This document shows, in pieces, positions 8,823 through 16,146 of a stretch of DNA of 64,000 nucleotides (positions are counted from its first letter, which is position 1; each line of letters starts with the position of its first letter). Made by a program: the position numbers and the translations under genes. Origin of the DNA: DAHUYF01 sp963789275 (GTDB lineage: Bacteria > Pseudomonadota > Alphaproteobacteria > ATCC43930 > CGMCC-115725); assembly GCA_963789275.1 (NCBI GenBank), contig CAWBKF010000010.1, positions 1 through 64,000 of the forward strand. Direction: 5' to 3'. The notes beneath the pieces were generated by a model that ran no database searches, was not told the DNA's origin, and was given only the letters and a program-made list of their open reading frames with translations.

Positions 8823-8903
8823 ATGATAGAAGATTGGGTAATTGCAGCCTTCATGTTCGTGGCTGGCTTGTTGATGATGGTGGCGGCCTCGATCACCAGC
8901 TGA
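8823..8903 (+). CDS. Possible 26-residue membrane peptide
   Basis: A short frame begins MIEDWVIAAFMFVAGLLMMV and is almost entirely a single hydrophobic segment. It is preceded by GAGGTGAGCGC, a good ribosome binding site at normal spacing, which is why I list it. It resembles the many small single-pass membrane peptides of alphaproteobacteria but has no recognisable family and no operon partner. It could be chance. Confidence 0.35.
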   Translation: MIEDWVIAAFMFVAGLLMMVAASITS

Positions 8904-9116
8904 CGTGCCTCATTTGCCTGCCGCCCCGGAGCCAAAGGCGCAAGCAGCAGCGGACGAGCACATCTACTCTGACCCCGAATATCCCCTAGGCGATTTTCTC
9001 TGCGCGGTCGACACCGTCCGCCGGCCGCTGCTCAGACCATGACCATGCGACCAAGCCGGATGGCCGCTGCTTGCACGATGCTGCCGTCCGGAGGCCCCGG
9101 GGTTGATGAGCCAATT

Positions 9117-11075
9117 TCACCGTCGCAGATCCTGCACGAGCGTGAACATACGCTCGCCGGCGCCGAGCCGCAGCCGGTAGATCTGCAAATTCTCGAGGAC
9201 GCGCTCTACGTAGTTGCGTGTCTCGGGGAAAGGTATCGATTCGATCCAATCGACGAGGTCGACGGTGTCGCTCCGCGGATCGCCAAACGTTTCCAGCCAT
9301 TGGTTGACCCGGGCCGGACCCGCATTGTACGCCGCCAGCACGAGCACGTAGGACCCACCGAACCGGTCGAGCAGCCGACCCAGGAAGGCCTGTCCAAGAG
9401 CGAGGTTATACGCCGGGTCCCTGGTCAGACGATCGGCGGAGAATGGCATCCCGGCCGACTTGGCCACATCTCGGGCGGTATCAGGCAATAGCTGCATCAC
9501 GCCGCGGGCTTCGGCGTGGCTGACGGCGGTCGTATCGAAGCCGCTCTCCTGGCGTGCGATCGCCAGTACGAGCGGCGGCTCGACCGCGCCTCGACGCTCG
9601 AAGCCCACCAGCGGAAAACCCTCCGCCAGCAGCGGGACGCCGTCACGGCCGGCACCCTTGGCCGCGGCGATGGCAACGTCGAGCGCGTCGGTGGTCTCGG
9701 CAAGCATCGCGACGAGCTTCTGATCGACCGGCGTCTTCGCCGCCGCCGCCACCTGCAGTACGAACAGTCTCGCGAGATCATCCTGACCGATCTCGGCCAG
9801 CATGCGCGCCGCCCGTACCAGTTCCATCCGCTCGAAGGCGTCGAAATCCTGCGGGGAGGGGCGCGGCTCTAGTGGGAAATCCACGCGGACAGCGCTGTCG
9901 AGGCGCGCCGCTGCAAGCTGGCCGTAATAGGTGATCCCATGCGCGGCGGCAACGGTGAGCCAGTGACGTGCGGCTTCCTGATTGCCCATTGCCTCGGCCG
10001 CGCGTGCTTGCCAATAGGCGCCGCGCGCCTGGCTCGCGGGCAGCGTCGCGCTCGCATAGAGCGTCGAGAAATGCTCATAGGCTGATTTGGGGTCATTGAG
10101 CCGGCGCAATGCGATCCAGCCCGAGAGGAACTCAGCCTCAACCGCAGCGGCTCCTGTCTCCCCCAACCCCCGCCAGGCGGCGAGCGCGTAAGCAAGCTGA
10201 TCCTTGCCCTTCTCGAGCAGGCGGCGCACGAGGATGTCGCGCTCGCGCCACCACGCCGCAGGACGGACGAGGTCCGGCGGCGGCTGTTGTAACGTCTTCG
10301 CCGCCTCGTCGAGACGGTCCATGCGCCGATACCAGCGCGCGCTCTCGAGGACGAGGCCCGGGTCGTTGCGCAACCTCTCGGGAACGCGCGCGAGCACGGC
10401 TTCGGCGTCGTCGCTGAGCTCAGCAAGCGCAAGGCGCGCCTGCGCCACCATCTGCCGCTCCTCCGGCGCGCGCGGGATCTCGCGGCGCGCCGCCGAAGGC
10501 TGCCCAGCCCATAGCAGCAGGTCGAGCCTCGCGGCATGATCCTCGGGACGCAGCACGTCGGCATAGCGATCGAGGATGGCCTGCTCGTCGTCGGGACCGA
10601 GATCGGGCGTCAGCCACGTCTGCCGGATGAGCGAGAGCAAGGCTTCGCGTTGGCCGGCTCCCGCAAGGGCGGCGGCAAATCGCAGCTTTCCCTTCGGCGT
10701 CAGCGGCGGGTGGGTATTGAAATAGGCGAGAACCTCGGCATCGGGAACATCGTCCATGACCTGCTCGGCATGCTGGCGGAGCATCCCGAGCCGAGGCCAG
10801 CCCGCGTTCCCTTCGGCGAAGGCGACGATATCGGGAAAGCGCGCGGTGTCGCTCTGCATCAGCTCGAGCCACAGCAGGGCCTTGGCAGGGAGCGGCTCGC
10901 GAGCGCCCGCCGCGAGCTCCCGGGCCGCGGGCCAGTTCGCGGCGCGTGCAGCGGCAAAAGCCGCGCTATAAGCCTGCCGATCCGAAGGGGACAGCGATTC
11001 GGCGCAGGCGCCGTGCACGGCGCATAGATACAGGAGAACAGCGAAAAAGGCGCGGAGAGGCGACATCGGCGCCAA
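9117..11075 (-). CDS. Soluble lytic murein transglycosylase (Slt family)
   Basis: The 652-residue protein starts with a signal peptide (about residues 1-25, ending GACAES). A long alpha-helical superhelical domain (about 30-480) precedes the C-terminal lysozyme-like SLT domain, which has the catalytic glutamate in ARQESGFD (E510), GVMQLLPDTARDVA and AAYNAGPARVNQWL. The length and layout match Slt70-type enzymes that cleave peptidoglycan strands in the periplasm with formation of 1,6-anhydro-muramyl ends. The start may instead be the ATG three codons later. It is monocistronic, transcribed away from the IS3 element. Confidence 0.93.
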   Translation of the reverse strand: MAPMSPLRAFFAVLLYLCAVHGACAESLSPSDRQAYSAAFAAARAANWPAARELAAGAREPLPAKALLWLELMQSDTARFPDIVAFAEGNAGWPRLGMLRQHAEQVMDDVPDAEVLAYFNTHPPLTPKGKLRFAAALAGAGQREALLSLIRQTWLTPDLGPDDEQAILDRYADVLRPEDHAARLDLLLWAGQPSAARREIPRAPEERQMVAQARLALAELSDDAEAVLARVPERLRNDPGLVLESARWYRRMDRLDEAAKTLQQPPPDLVRPAAWWRERDILVRRLLEKGKDQLAYALAAWRGLGETGAAAVEAEFLSGWIALRRLNDPKSAYEHFSTLYASATLPASQARGAYWQARAAEAMGNQEAARHWLTVAAAHGITYYGQLAAARLDSAVRVDFPLEPRPSPQDFDAFERMELVRAARMLAEIGQDDLARLFVLQVAAAAKTPVDQKLVAMLAETTDALDVAIAAAKGAGRDGVPLLAEGFPLVGFERRGAVEPPLVLAIARQESGFDTTAVSHAEARGVMQLLPDTARDVAKSAGMPFSADRLTRDPAYNLALGQAFLGRLLDRFGGSYVLVLAAYNAGPARVNQWLETFGDPRSDTVDLVDWIESIPFPETRNYVERVLENLQIYRLRLGAGERMFTLVQDLRR

Positions 11076-11375
11076 GTGTAGCTCGGGATGGCCTCGGCGG
11101 TCGTGTGCACTGTTGGGCGCGGCGGAGCATCGCCAGAATGAAGGGAGACCTTGTGTCTCGGTGGCTTGCTGCGCTTGCGTCGAGCGGTCGGGCCGCGCGG
11201 CTGATGGAAGGCTTCAGAGATGGCCTGCCCAAGACGCTCCGCCGCCGCGTCGCGCCGCTGCCGAAGGGGCGACCGCCCAAAACCAAGGGCTACAAGCGGC
11301 AGATAAATTTACTGGAGTGCACCCCTAGAATGAGACAGAGAAAAGGGGGACAGTTCTTCTTGTAGAGGAGAACTG

Positions 11376-11815
11376 ATGGCGGAGGAACGGGTCAGGCTTT
11401 TCAGCCGAGCCTACAAGCTTGCGGCGCTTCGGCGGATGTTGGCTGGGGAGAACGTGAGCGCTTTGGCGCGCGAGCTTGGGATTGGCGGAAGTATCTTTAC
11501 CAATGGCGGGAGCGGTTTCGCGCTGGCGGCCCCGAGGCGTTGCGCAGCCGAGGGCGACCAACCAAGGCAGAGGCTCTGGCGATCGGCGCCCATGGCGGCA
11601 GATCGAGGTCGGCGGAAGACCTGCCGATGGTCGAACCGCCGCCGCCGGACGAGCTTTCGAAGGCGCAGCGTCGGCTTGCCGAACTGGAGCGCAAGGTCGG
11701 TCAGCAGCAGGTCGAACTCGATTTTTTTCAGCGAGCCTTGCGGCAAGTCGGGGAGGCACGCCGGTCGACCGGCGCACCTGGCGCGACGGCATCTACGCGG
11801 TCATCCAAGCGATGA
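11376..11815 (+). pseudogene. IS3-family OrfA (HTH transposase subunit), frameshifted
   Basis: The first 38 codons encode the typical IS3 OrfA N-terminus (RAYKLAALRRMLAGENVSAL). At about 11488 the expected continuation (RKYLYQWRERFRAGGPEALR) moves to another frame, consistent with loss of one base, and then runs on to 11815 with the leucine-rich helix LAELERKVGQQQVELDFFQR. OrfA normally supplies terminal-repeat binding, so this copy may be unable to move by itself. The run GATTTTTTTCAG near 11720 is a plausible site for the programmed -1 shift that fuses OrfA to OrfB in this family. Confidence 0.75.
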
Positions 11816-12708
11816 CGGCGCCGCTGTCGCAAGGCGAACTCGGAATCGAGCGGATGTGCCGGCTGGCCGAGGTAAGTCGGGCGGGATATTACCGGCACTG
11901 GCGAGCCTCGGCGCCCCGCCAGGAGGAGATGGGATTGCGGGATGCAATCCAGAGGCTGGCGCTCCTCGACCGGCATTATGGCTATCGCCGGATCACGGCG
12001 GAGCTAGGCCGCCAGGGCTGGCGGGTCAATCACAAGCGTGTGCTGCGGATGACGCATGAGGACAATCTTCTGTGCCTCAGGAAGAGGGCCTTCGTGCCGG
12101 CCACCACCGACAGTCGCCATGGTTGGCGCGTCGTCGCCAATCTTGCGCGCGGCATGGAGCTGACCGGATTGGACCAGCTCTGGGTTGCCGACATCACCTA
12201 TGTGCATCTGGCCGAGGAGTTTGCCTATCTTGCCATTGTGCTCGACGCCTTCAGCCGTCGCGTCATCGGCTGGTCACTGGAGACGCATCTGCAGGCGAGC
12301 CTCGCCATCGCGGCGCTCGACATGGCGATCGCAGCCCGCCGGCCGGCTCCCGGCAGCCTTATCCACCACTCCGACCGCGGCGTGCAATACGCCTGCGGCG
12401 ATTACACCGCGCTGCTGCGCGCACATGACATCCAGCCCAGCATGAGCCGGGTCGGCAATCCCTACGACAACGCCAAGGCGGAGAGCTTCATGAAGACCCT
12501 GAAGCACGAAGAGGTCGACGGCAGCGACTACCGCGGCATTGCCGATGCCCGCGCCGGCATCGGCGAGTTCATCGAGAAGGTCTACAACCGCCACCGGCTT
12601 CACTCGGCGCTCGATTATCGGCCGCCGGCGGAGTACGAAGAAACATTGCCGAGTTTGACGGCGGCGATATCGCCGCCGTCAAACTCGATCACCCTGAGCT
12701 GTCTCTGA
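11812..12708 (+). CDS. IS3-family transposase OrfB (integrase catalytic domain)
   Basis: The product shows the HTH_21 segment (IERMCRLAEVSRAGYYRHWR; LLDRHYGYRRITAELGRQGW) and the rve DDE catalytic core: Asp in LWVADITYVHL, Asp in IHHSDRGVQYA and Glu in NAKAESFMKTLKHEE. The C-terminal YNRHRLHSALDYRPPAEYEE is the IS3 hallmark. The ATG at 11812 is a stand-alone start; the same frame is open upstream to the T-run at about 11720, where a -1 shift from OrfA would enter it. It appears catalytically complete. Confidence 0.92.
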   Translation: MTAPLSQGELGIERMCRLAEVSRAGYYRHWRASAPRQEEMGLRDAIQRLALLDRHYGYRRITAELGRQGWRVNHKRVLRMTHEDNLLCLRKRAFVPATTDSRHGWRVVANLARGMELTGLDQLWVADITYVHLAEEFAYLAIVLDAFSRRVIGWSLETHLQASLAIAALDMAIAARRPAPGSLIHHSDRGVQYACGDYTALLRAHDIQPSMSRVGNPYDNAKAESFMKTLKHEEVDGSDYRGIADARAGIGEFIEKVYNRHRLHSALDYRPPAEYEETLPSLTAAISPPSNSITLSCL

Positions 12709-12879
12709 TTCCCGTGTCTCAGGCGAAGGGTGCACTTCATTACTCTGACCCCCATACCCCAACTGCCTCCCATACCCCAATTAGTGAGGTTCAAGCACAG
12801 GCAACCCTCACCCAGCTGGTACGGCTGGCACAAATCGCATCCGACAACTGGGAGAAATTGACGAGATAGGAGACCATCT

Positions 12880-13674
12880 ATGCCGCGAATAGTGCCAAGC
12901 GAAATTGTTTTGGTCATCGAGCAGAGCTTCCCATACACAATTAAGGGAGATCCGAACGCGCAGCTCGACAGAAGCCACGCTGGCAGTATTGCGGCGATTA
13001 TACGTCTCGTAGAGGAGCTTCCTGAGGAACTAATCACGATAAGTGGCGCGGACTACATCCAATTCATCCAAGCTTTTGAGACGATGCGAAGTACCTACGG
13101 TACCTGGAGTACGATTGGCCGGAGCGAGCACAGTGAAAACGCCAGAGCTGCTGCAGCCTTAACGGCACTGCGGAAGTCGCTTAAACAGCTCCCAGACCAG
13201 CAGGTGCCCGCGACGACCGCCACTCTGGCGTTTGTCACGGATGTGGTACTTCGCGAAAGCATTCGCGTTGATATAGCTTCTGCTTATCAGGCGCTTCACA
13301 ATTGCGAGTGGAAGGCGGCAACTGTACTGAGTAGCGCTGCCGTAGAGGCTCTATTACTGTGGGCCGTGGATGCAAAGACATCGGCGGAACGTGCGACAGC
13401 GATTGCTGTGGCGGTTAGCAAAAGAGCACTTAAGAGCGCCCCCACGGGAGCATTGGACCGATGGGGCTTGCATGCATTGATTGAGGTGGCCGGTGAGCTC
13501 GGATTGATCGAGGACGAAGCGTTGCGCCAAGCCCGATGTGGAAGGGATGCGCGCAACTTGATCCATCCAGGCAAGGCGATGCGCGACGGACAATACTGCG
13601 ATCGAGCCACCGCTTTCGCCGCCTGCTCCGCTCTCGAATACGCCATCAAGTCGTTGAGTAAGCGTCCGCTTTGA
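12880..13674 (+). CDS. Hypothetical protein with C-terminal HEPN-like motif, 264 aa
   Basis: I do not recognise a named family. The protein is mostly helical; its C-terminal half resembles HEPN/DUF4145-type helical bundles, with AATVLSSAAVEALLLWAVDA (about 146-165) and GRDARNLIHPGKA, in which R222 and H229 give the R-x6-H spacing of HEPN nucleases. AGGAGACC precedes the ATG. It converges on the Shedu gene with 22 bp between stop codons and lies just inside the IS3 element. Its base composition is lower in GC than the core genes. A role in phage defence is inferred only from location and the HEPN-like motif. Confidence 0.7.
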   Translation: MPRIVPSEIVLVIEQSFPYTIKGDPNAQLDRSHAGSIAAIIRLVEELPEELITISGADYIQFIQAFETMRSTYGTWSTIGRSEHSENARAAAALTALRKSLKQLPDQQVPATTATLAFVTDVVLRESIRVDIASAYQALHNCEWKAATVLSSAAVEALLLWAVDAKTSAERATAIAVAVSKRALKSAPTGALDRWGLHALIEVAGELGLIEDEALRQARCGRDARNLIHPGKAMRDGQYCDRATAFAACSALEYAIKSLSKRPL

Positions 13675-13696
13675 AACGGGGCCAAAAGCAGAATCG

Positions 13697-15133
13697 CTAA
13701 CCGGGATCGCCGCGATAGAAATAGAGTTCCAAGTTCTGTGTTTTGAGAGACAAAGGCCCGAAATGTCGCTCGAGATTTTCTCGGGCATGTGCAATGACGT
13801 CGTCATAAGTTAAGATTGATAACCGCGGTCTCTGGCCCTGTAGAAGCGTCAGAGAGCGCCGATTCTTCTCCGTGAGAGAAGCGGAGCGGCCGATTACCAC
13901 GAGCATGCGTGGTGTTGCCGAAATTCCGGGAAAATCTTTTTCCACGGCCGCCTTATTGTCCTGGATGTGCTGGATCCAATCAGTGATCTGATTCATTGCG
14001 TGGTTGAGCGGATGAAGCGGGTGTCCGTCTTTTCGAAATAGCTCTCTGTGAGGTGCCTCGATCTCCACCAAGAGATAGTCATTGGAGGGCTCTCGAAAGA
14101 CGAAGTCGCTGACGTGATTTCCGAACGGCACCTTCGACCAAACCCTGTCATACGTCGCGCAAAGGAACTCTGGGTGTTTCTTCAGGAATTGATGGCAAGG
14201 TTCCTCTGGTCCGGCGAGAAGCGCCTCAAATTGTTCGAGAAGACCAGCGTAATGTTCACGCGCGACGCGCCGCCCATCCAAACGATGCAGTGCAGATTTA
14301 ACCGCGTTGTGCTGGGCAATAACGCTGAGCAAATCGAGTTGTGCCCACATGGCGGCGTATGCCGGCCGCCAGTATTCTTCCCCGAGACGGGGGTAAATCT
14401 CTATCAGCTCCCACCCGACCGGCAGCCTAACTACTCCGTGGGCGACGAAGCGCTCGGGGTTAGTCGGCACCGCCTTAGCCGGCGCGTCGGCCGGCAATAC
14501 TACCCCGTGCAGCTCCATTTGCAGCTCTGGATTTATCGAAACTAGACACGGCGGGCGCGTCGGCGGTAGTGGCATCTTGAAATTCGGTGGCAGCGCTCTC
14601 GGGGCAAAGATCGCCGGGTGGATGCGCGAATGTTCAAACGCTTCGCCCTCGGCATTGACGACCATTTGTATCAAGCCGGGACCCGCATGCTTTGGAACGT
14701 AAGTCGCGGGATCGTCGGGCATGTGGATCACATGTTCCGAGAAGTTCGGTATCACGTCCGCCAAGCTCTCGGGAAGGTCGGCATTACGCACTTTCGGTTC
14801 TTCGTCACCAGCGGCGTCATACCTAACCACCACGCCATCACGACAGCACAGTACCCAAATGTGGCATGGTACCCGCATATGCGGTGGCGCGAGATCGCGA
14901 ACGCTTGCGTATTGCCCCTCAAGCAGATCACGCGCAGCCTTGCGATAGGCCCGCAATGTATTGGCCATAGCGTTGCCCAGAGGCGACGACTGGATTCTTT
15001 CGGCTAACTCGACCCGGTCTTTGGTCTGGATCGGCTTGCCCGGCTGCACCTCGATCGTGCCGCGTATAAAGACCGGCTTCCGCTCTTCGTGGTCGCCTTC
15101 CATTGGTGCGTGCTCCACCGATTGGCCCGCCAT
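13697..15133 (-). CDS. Shedu-type anti-phage nuclease (DUF4263)
   Basis: The 478-residue protein ends in a DUF4263 domain (about residues 295-450): QFLKKHPEFL, then GNHVSDFVFREPSNDYLLVE with D343, then EIEAPHRELFRKDG with E357/E359, and NHAMNQITDWIQHIQDN. This is the PD-(D/E)xK-like core of Shedu (SduA) proteins, single-gene anti-phage systems. The N-terminal 290 residues are a separate regulatory region that I do not recognise, as is usual for Shedu families. GGAGG nine bases before the ATG supports the start. It is monocistronic with its own TATAAT-like box upstream and converges on the HEPN-like gene. Confidence 0.85.
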   Translation of the reverse strand: MAGQSVEHAPMEGDHEERKPVFIRGTIEVQPGKPIQTKDRVELAERIQSSPLGNAMANTLRAYRKAARDLLEGQYASVRDLAPPHMRVPCHIWVLCCRDGVVVRYDAAGDEEPKVRNADLPESLADVIPNFSEHVIHMPDDPATYVPKHAGPGLIQMVVNAEGEAFEHSRIHPAIFAPRALPPNFKMPLPPTRPPCLVSINPELQMELHGVVLPADAPAKAVPTNPERFVAHGVVRLPVGWELIEIYPRLGEEYWRPAYAAMWAQLDLLSVIAQHNAVKSALHRLDGRRVAREHYAGLLEQFEALLAGPEEPCHQFLKKHPEFLCATYDRVWSKVPFGNHVSDFVFREPSNDYLLVEIEAPHRELFRKDGHPLHPLNHAMNQITDWIQHIQDNKAAVEKDFPGISATPRMLVVIGRSASLTEKNRRSLTLLQGQRPRLSILTYDDVIAHARENLERHFGPLSLKTQNLELYFYRGDPG

Positions 15134-15158
15134 GCCTGACCGCCTCCAACCTTGTATA

Positions 15159-15164
15159 TTATAT
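15159..15164 (-). promoter_or_regulatory. Candidate -10 box for the Shedu gene
   Basis: Reading on the minus strand, TATAAT lies 26 bp upstream of the Shedu ATG within CTATATAATATACAAG, a conspicuous AT-rich island in a GC-rich region. No good -35 hexamer is visible at 16-18 bp, so this is a partial match. It suggests the gene has its own promoter rather than sharing one with the deaminase genes. Confidence 0.45.
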
Positions 15165-15484
15165 AGCCGTTATCCAAAGGCCAGAGCCTCGACCACTAAC
15201 TGCTTGATTTTATTGGCGTCCCCGACGGGCTTCAAACCCGTGAAGGTGGCTGCGCGTCCCCGATTTGAGCCTGCGCCCGGTAGACCGTCCCGTAAGCCCG
15301 TCTGACGTGCCGAACGCCCAGCCTCAGAGAGTCCGGAGCTGGCACATCCTGGATGTGCTGATTGGCGCTGGCGATGACCGCTCACGAACCGAGAGCGAAC
15401 TCTACTGCTCCTGCGAGCGCCTCCCTGCGCCACCCGGATAGGAAGACTCGGGATATCGCGGTCGCGGGATATCGCAGCTCCTAC

Positions 15485-15826
15485 ATGAAGCGAGACTTGA
15501 CTGGATACGGACAAATCCTCAACACAACCCGACCTTTCCCACCCTCTAGTCGACTCCGACCCAATTTAATTGACCCATCGTGCTCCCGTCCCGCCGAGAC
15601 TAACGATGGCGCGCTCGGCGCGCTGCGCCGGCGCGGCTTCGCGATCGGTGGCCAGTGCCTCGATTGCCGGCGCCTCTTCAGCGTGATCCTGGACGGTCTC
15701 ATCGCCGAGCGCGGCGCGGATTGCATCATCAGGACGATAGCCCCGCTTGTGTGCCCGACCTGCCAAGGCTCGCGCGCGCAGAAAAGCATCTATTTCGGCG
15801 ATCCCCCGTGGGAGGGCCTCTCCTAG
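15485..15826 (+). CDS. Small zinc-ribbon-like protein
   Basis: The conserved-looking part is RRRGFAIGGQCLDCRRLFSV followed by a helical spacer and LVCPTCQGSRAQ, giving two CxxC pairs about 31 residues apart, the layout of a small zinc ribbon common in Rhodospirillales hypothetical proteins. The start is unclear: the ATG at 15485 forces translation through the extragenic repeat at 15547, and homologues of this type usually start just before the ALGALRRRGF segment, where I see no ATG or GTG in frame. It may therefore be a gene whose 5' end was replaced by the repeat. Confidence 0.5.
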   Translation: MKRDLTGYGQILNTTRPFPPSSRLRPNLIDPSCSRPAETNDGALGALRRRGFAIGGQCLDCRRLFSVILDGLIAERGADCIIRTIAPLVCPTCQGSRAQKSIYFGDPPWEGLS

Positions 15827-15906
15827 CCGACGGCACGGAGCAAGAGTGCAGGCGGCTAACGGCGGGCGAACAACGGATCGGCGAACCCGCGCTCTCGCCT
15901 ACGAGA

Positions 15907-16146
15907 TCAGTCTCTTTTTCGTTGAGGTTCAACTTCTCCGGTAGCCGCGCGATCCCGAGCAAGCGCCGTCGGACCATCGGCGGTAGTTCTCTTGGGTTCA
16001 TTTCGCGGCGACTCGGACGGCAGTGCAGGGCCGATCGTAACTTGCGCTTTCATAGCTTCTCGCTTCCATTCGGGCCATTTGTCGGCGGCCTCTTTGGCCT
16101 CTGCAAGGCGCTTTTCGAGCAGATTATCCGCTTTCCGGGCTGTCAT
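15907..16146 (-). CDS. Small hypothetical protein coupled to the dCTP deaminase
   Basis: The 79-residue product begins MTARKADNLLEKRLAEAKEA, a charged amphipathic helix, and continues into a disordered proline/arginine-rich tail. Its ATG overlaps the deaminase stop codon as ATGA (16143-16146), the strongest sign of translational coupling. No family is recognisable. Small proteins in this position next to an effector are often partners, inhibitors or antitoxins; that is inference. It may also simply be an accessory frame in the same mRNA. Confidence 0.6.
   Translation of the reverse strand: MTARKADNLLEKRLAEAKEAADKWPEWKREAMKAQVTIGPALPSESPRNEPKRTTADGPTALARDRAATGEVEPQRKRD

Larger units (their letters stand above)
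11313..12739 (+). mobile_element. IS3-family insertion sequence (1,427 bp)
   Basis: The element has related terminal sequences: TGGAGTGCACCCCTAGAATG at the left end and TGAAGTGCACCCTTCGCCTG (reverse complement of the right end), both continuing with GAGACA. TTAC directly precedes the left end (11309-11312) and directly follows the right end (12740-12743), a 4-bp target duplication. It carries a frameshifted orfA and an intact-looking orfB with the rve DDE domain. Similar ends and a clean duplication point to fairly recent insertion, immediately beside the defence-type genes. Confidence 0.9.

Noticed and set aside
11138..11365. Frame running from between the transglycosylase gene and the IS3 element into the IS
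   Set aside because: It has no ribosome binding site or recognisable family; at best a fragment of a gene cut by the IS.
13697..15133. Loss of the catalytic lysine in the Shedu domain (VEIE instead of ExK)
   Set aside because: A VEIE-P text is usual in a DUF4263 subfamily as far as I recall, so I do not call it a defect.
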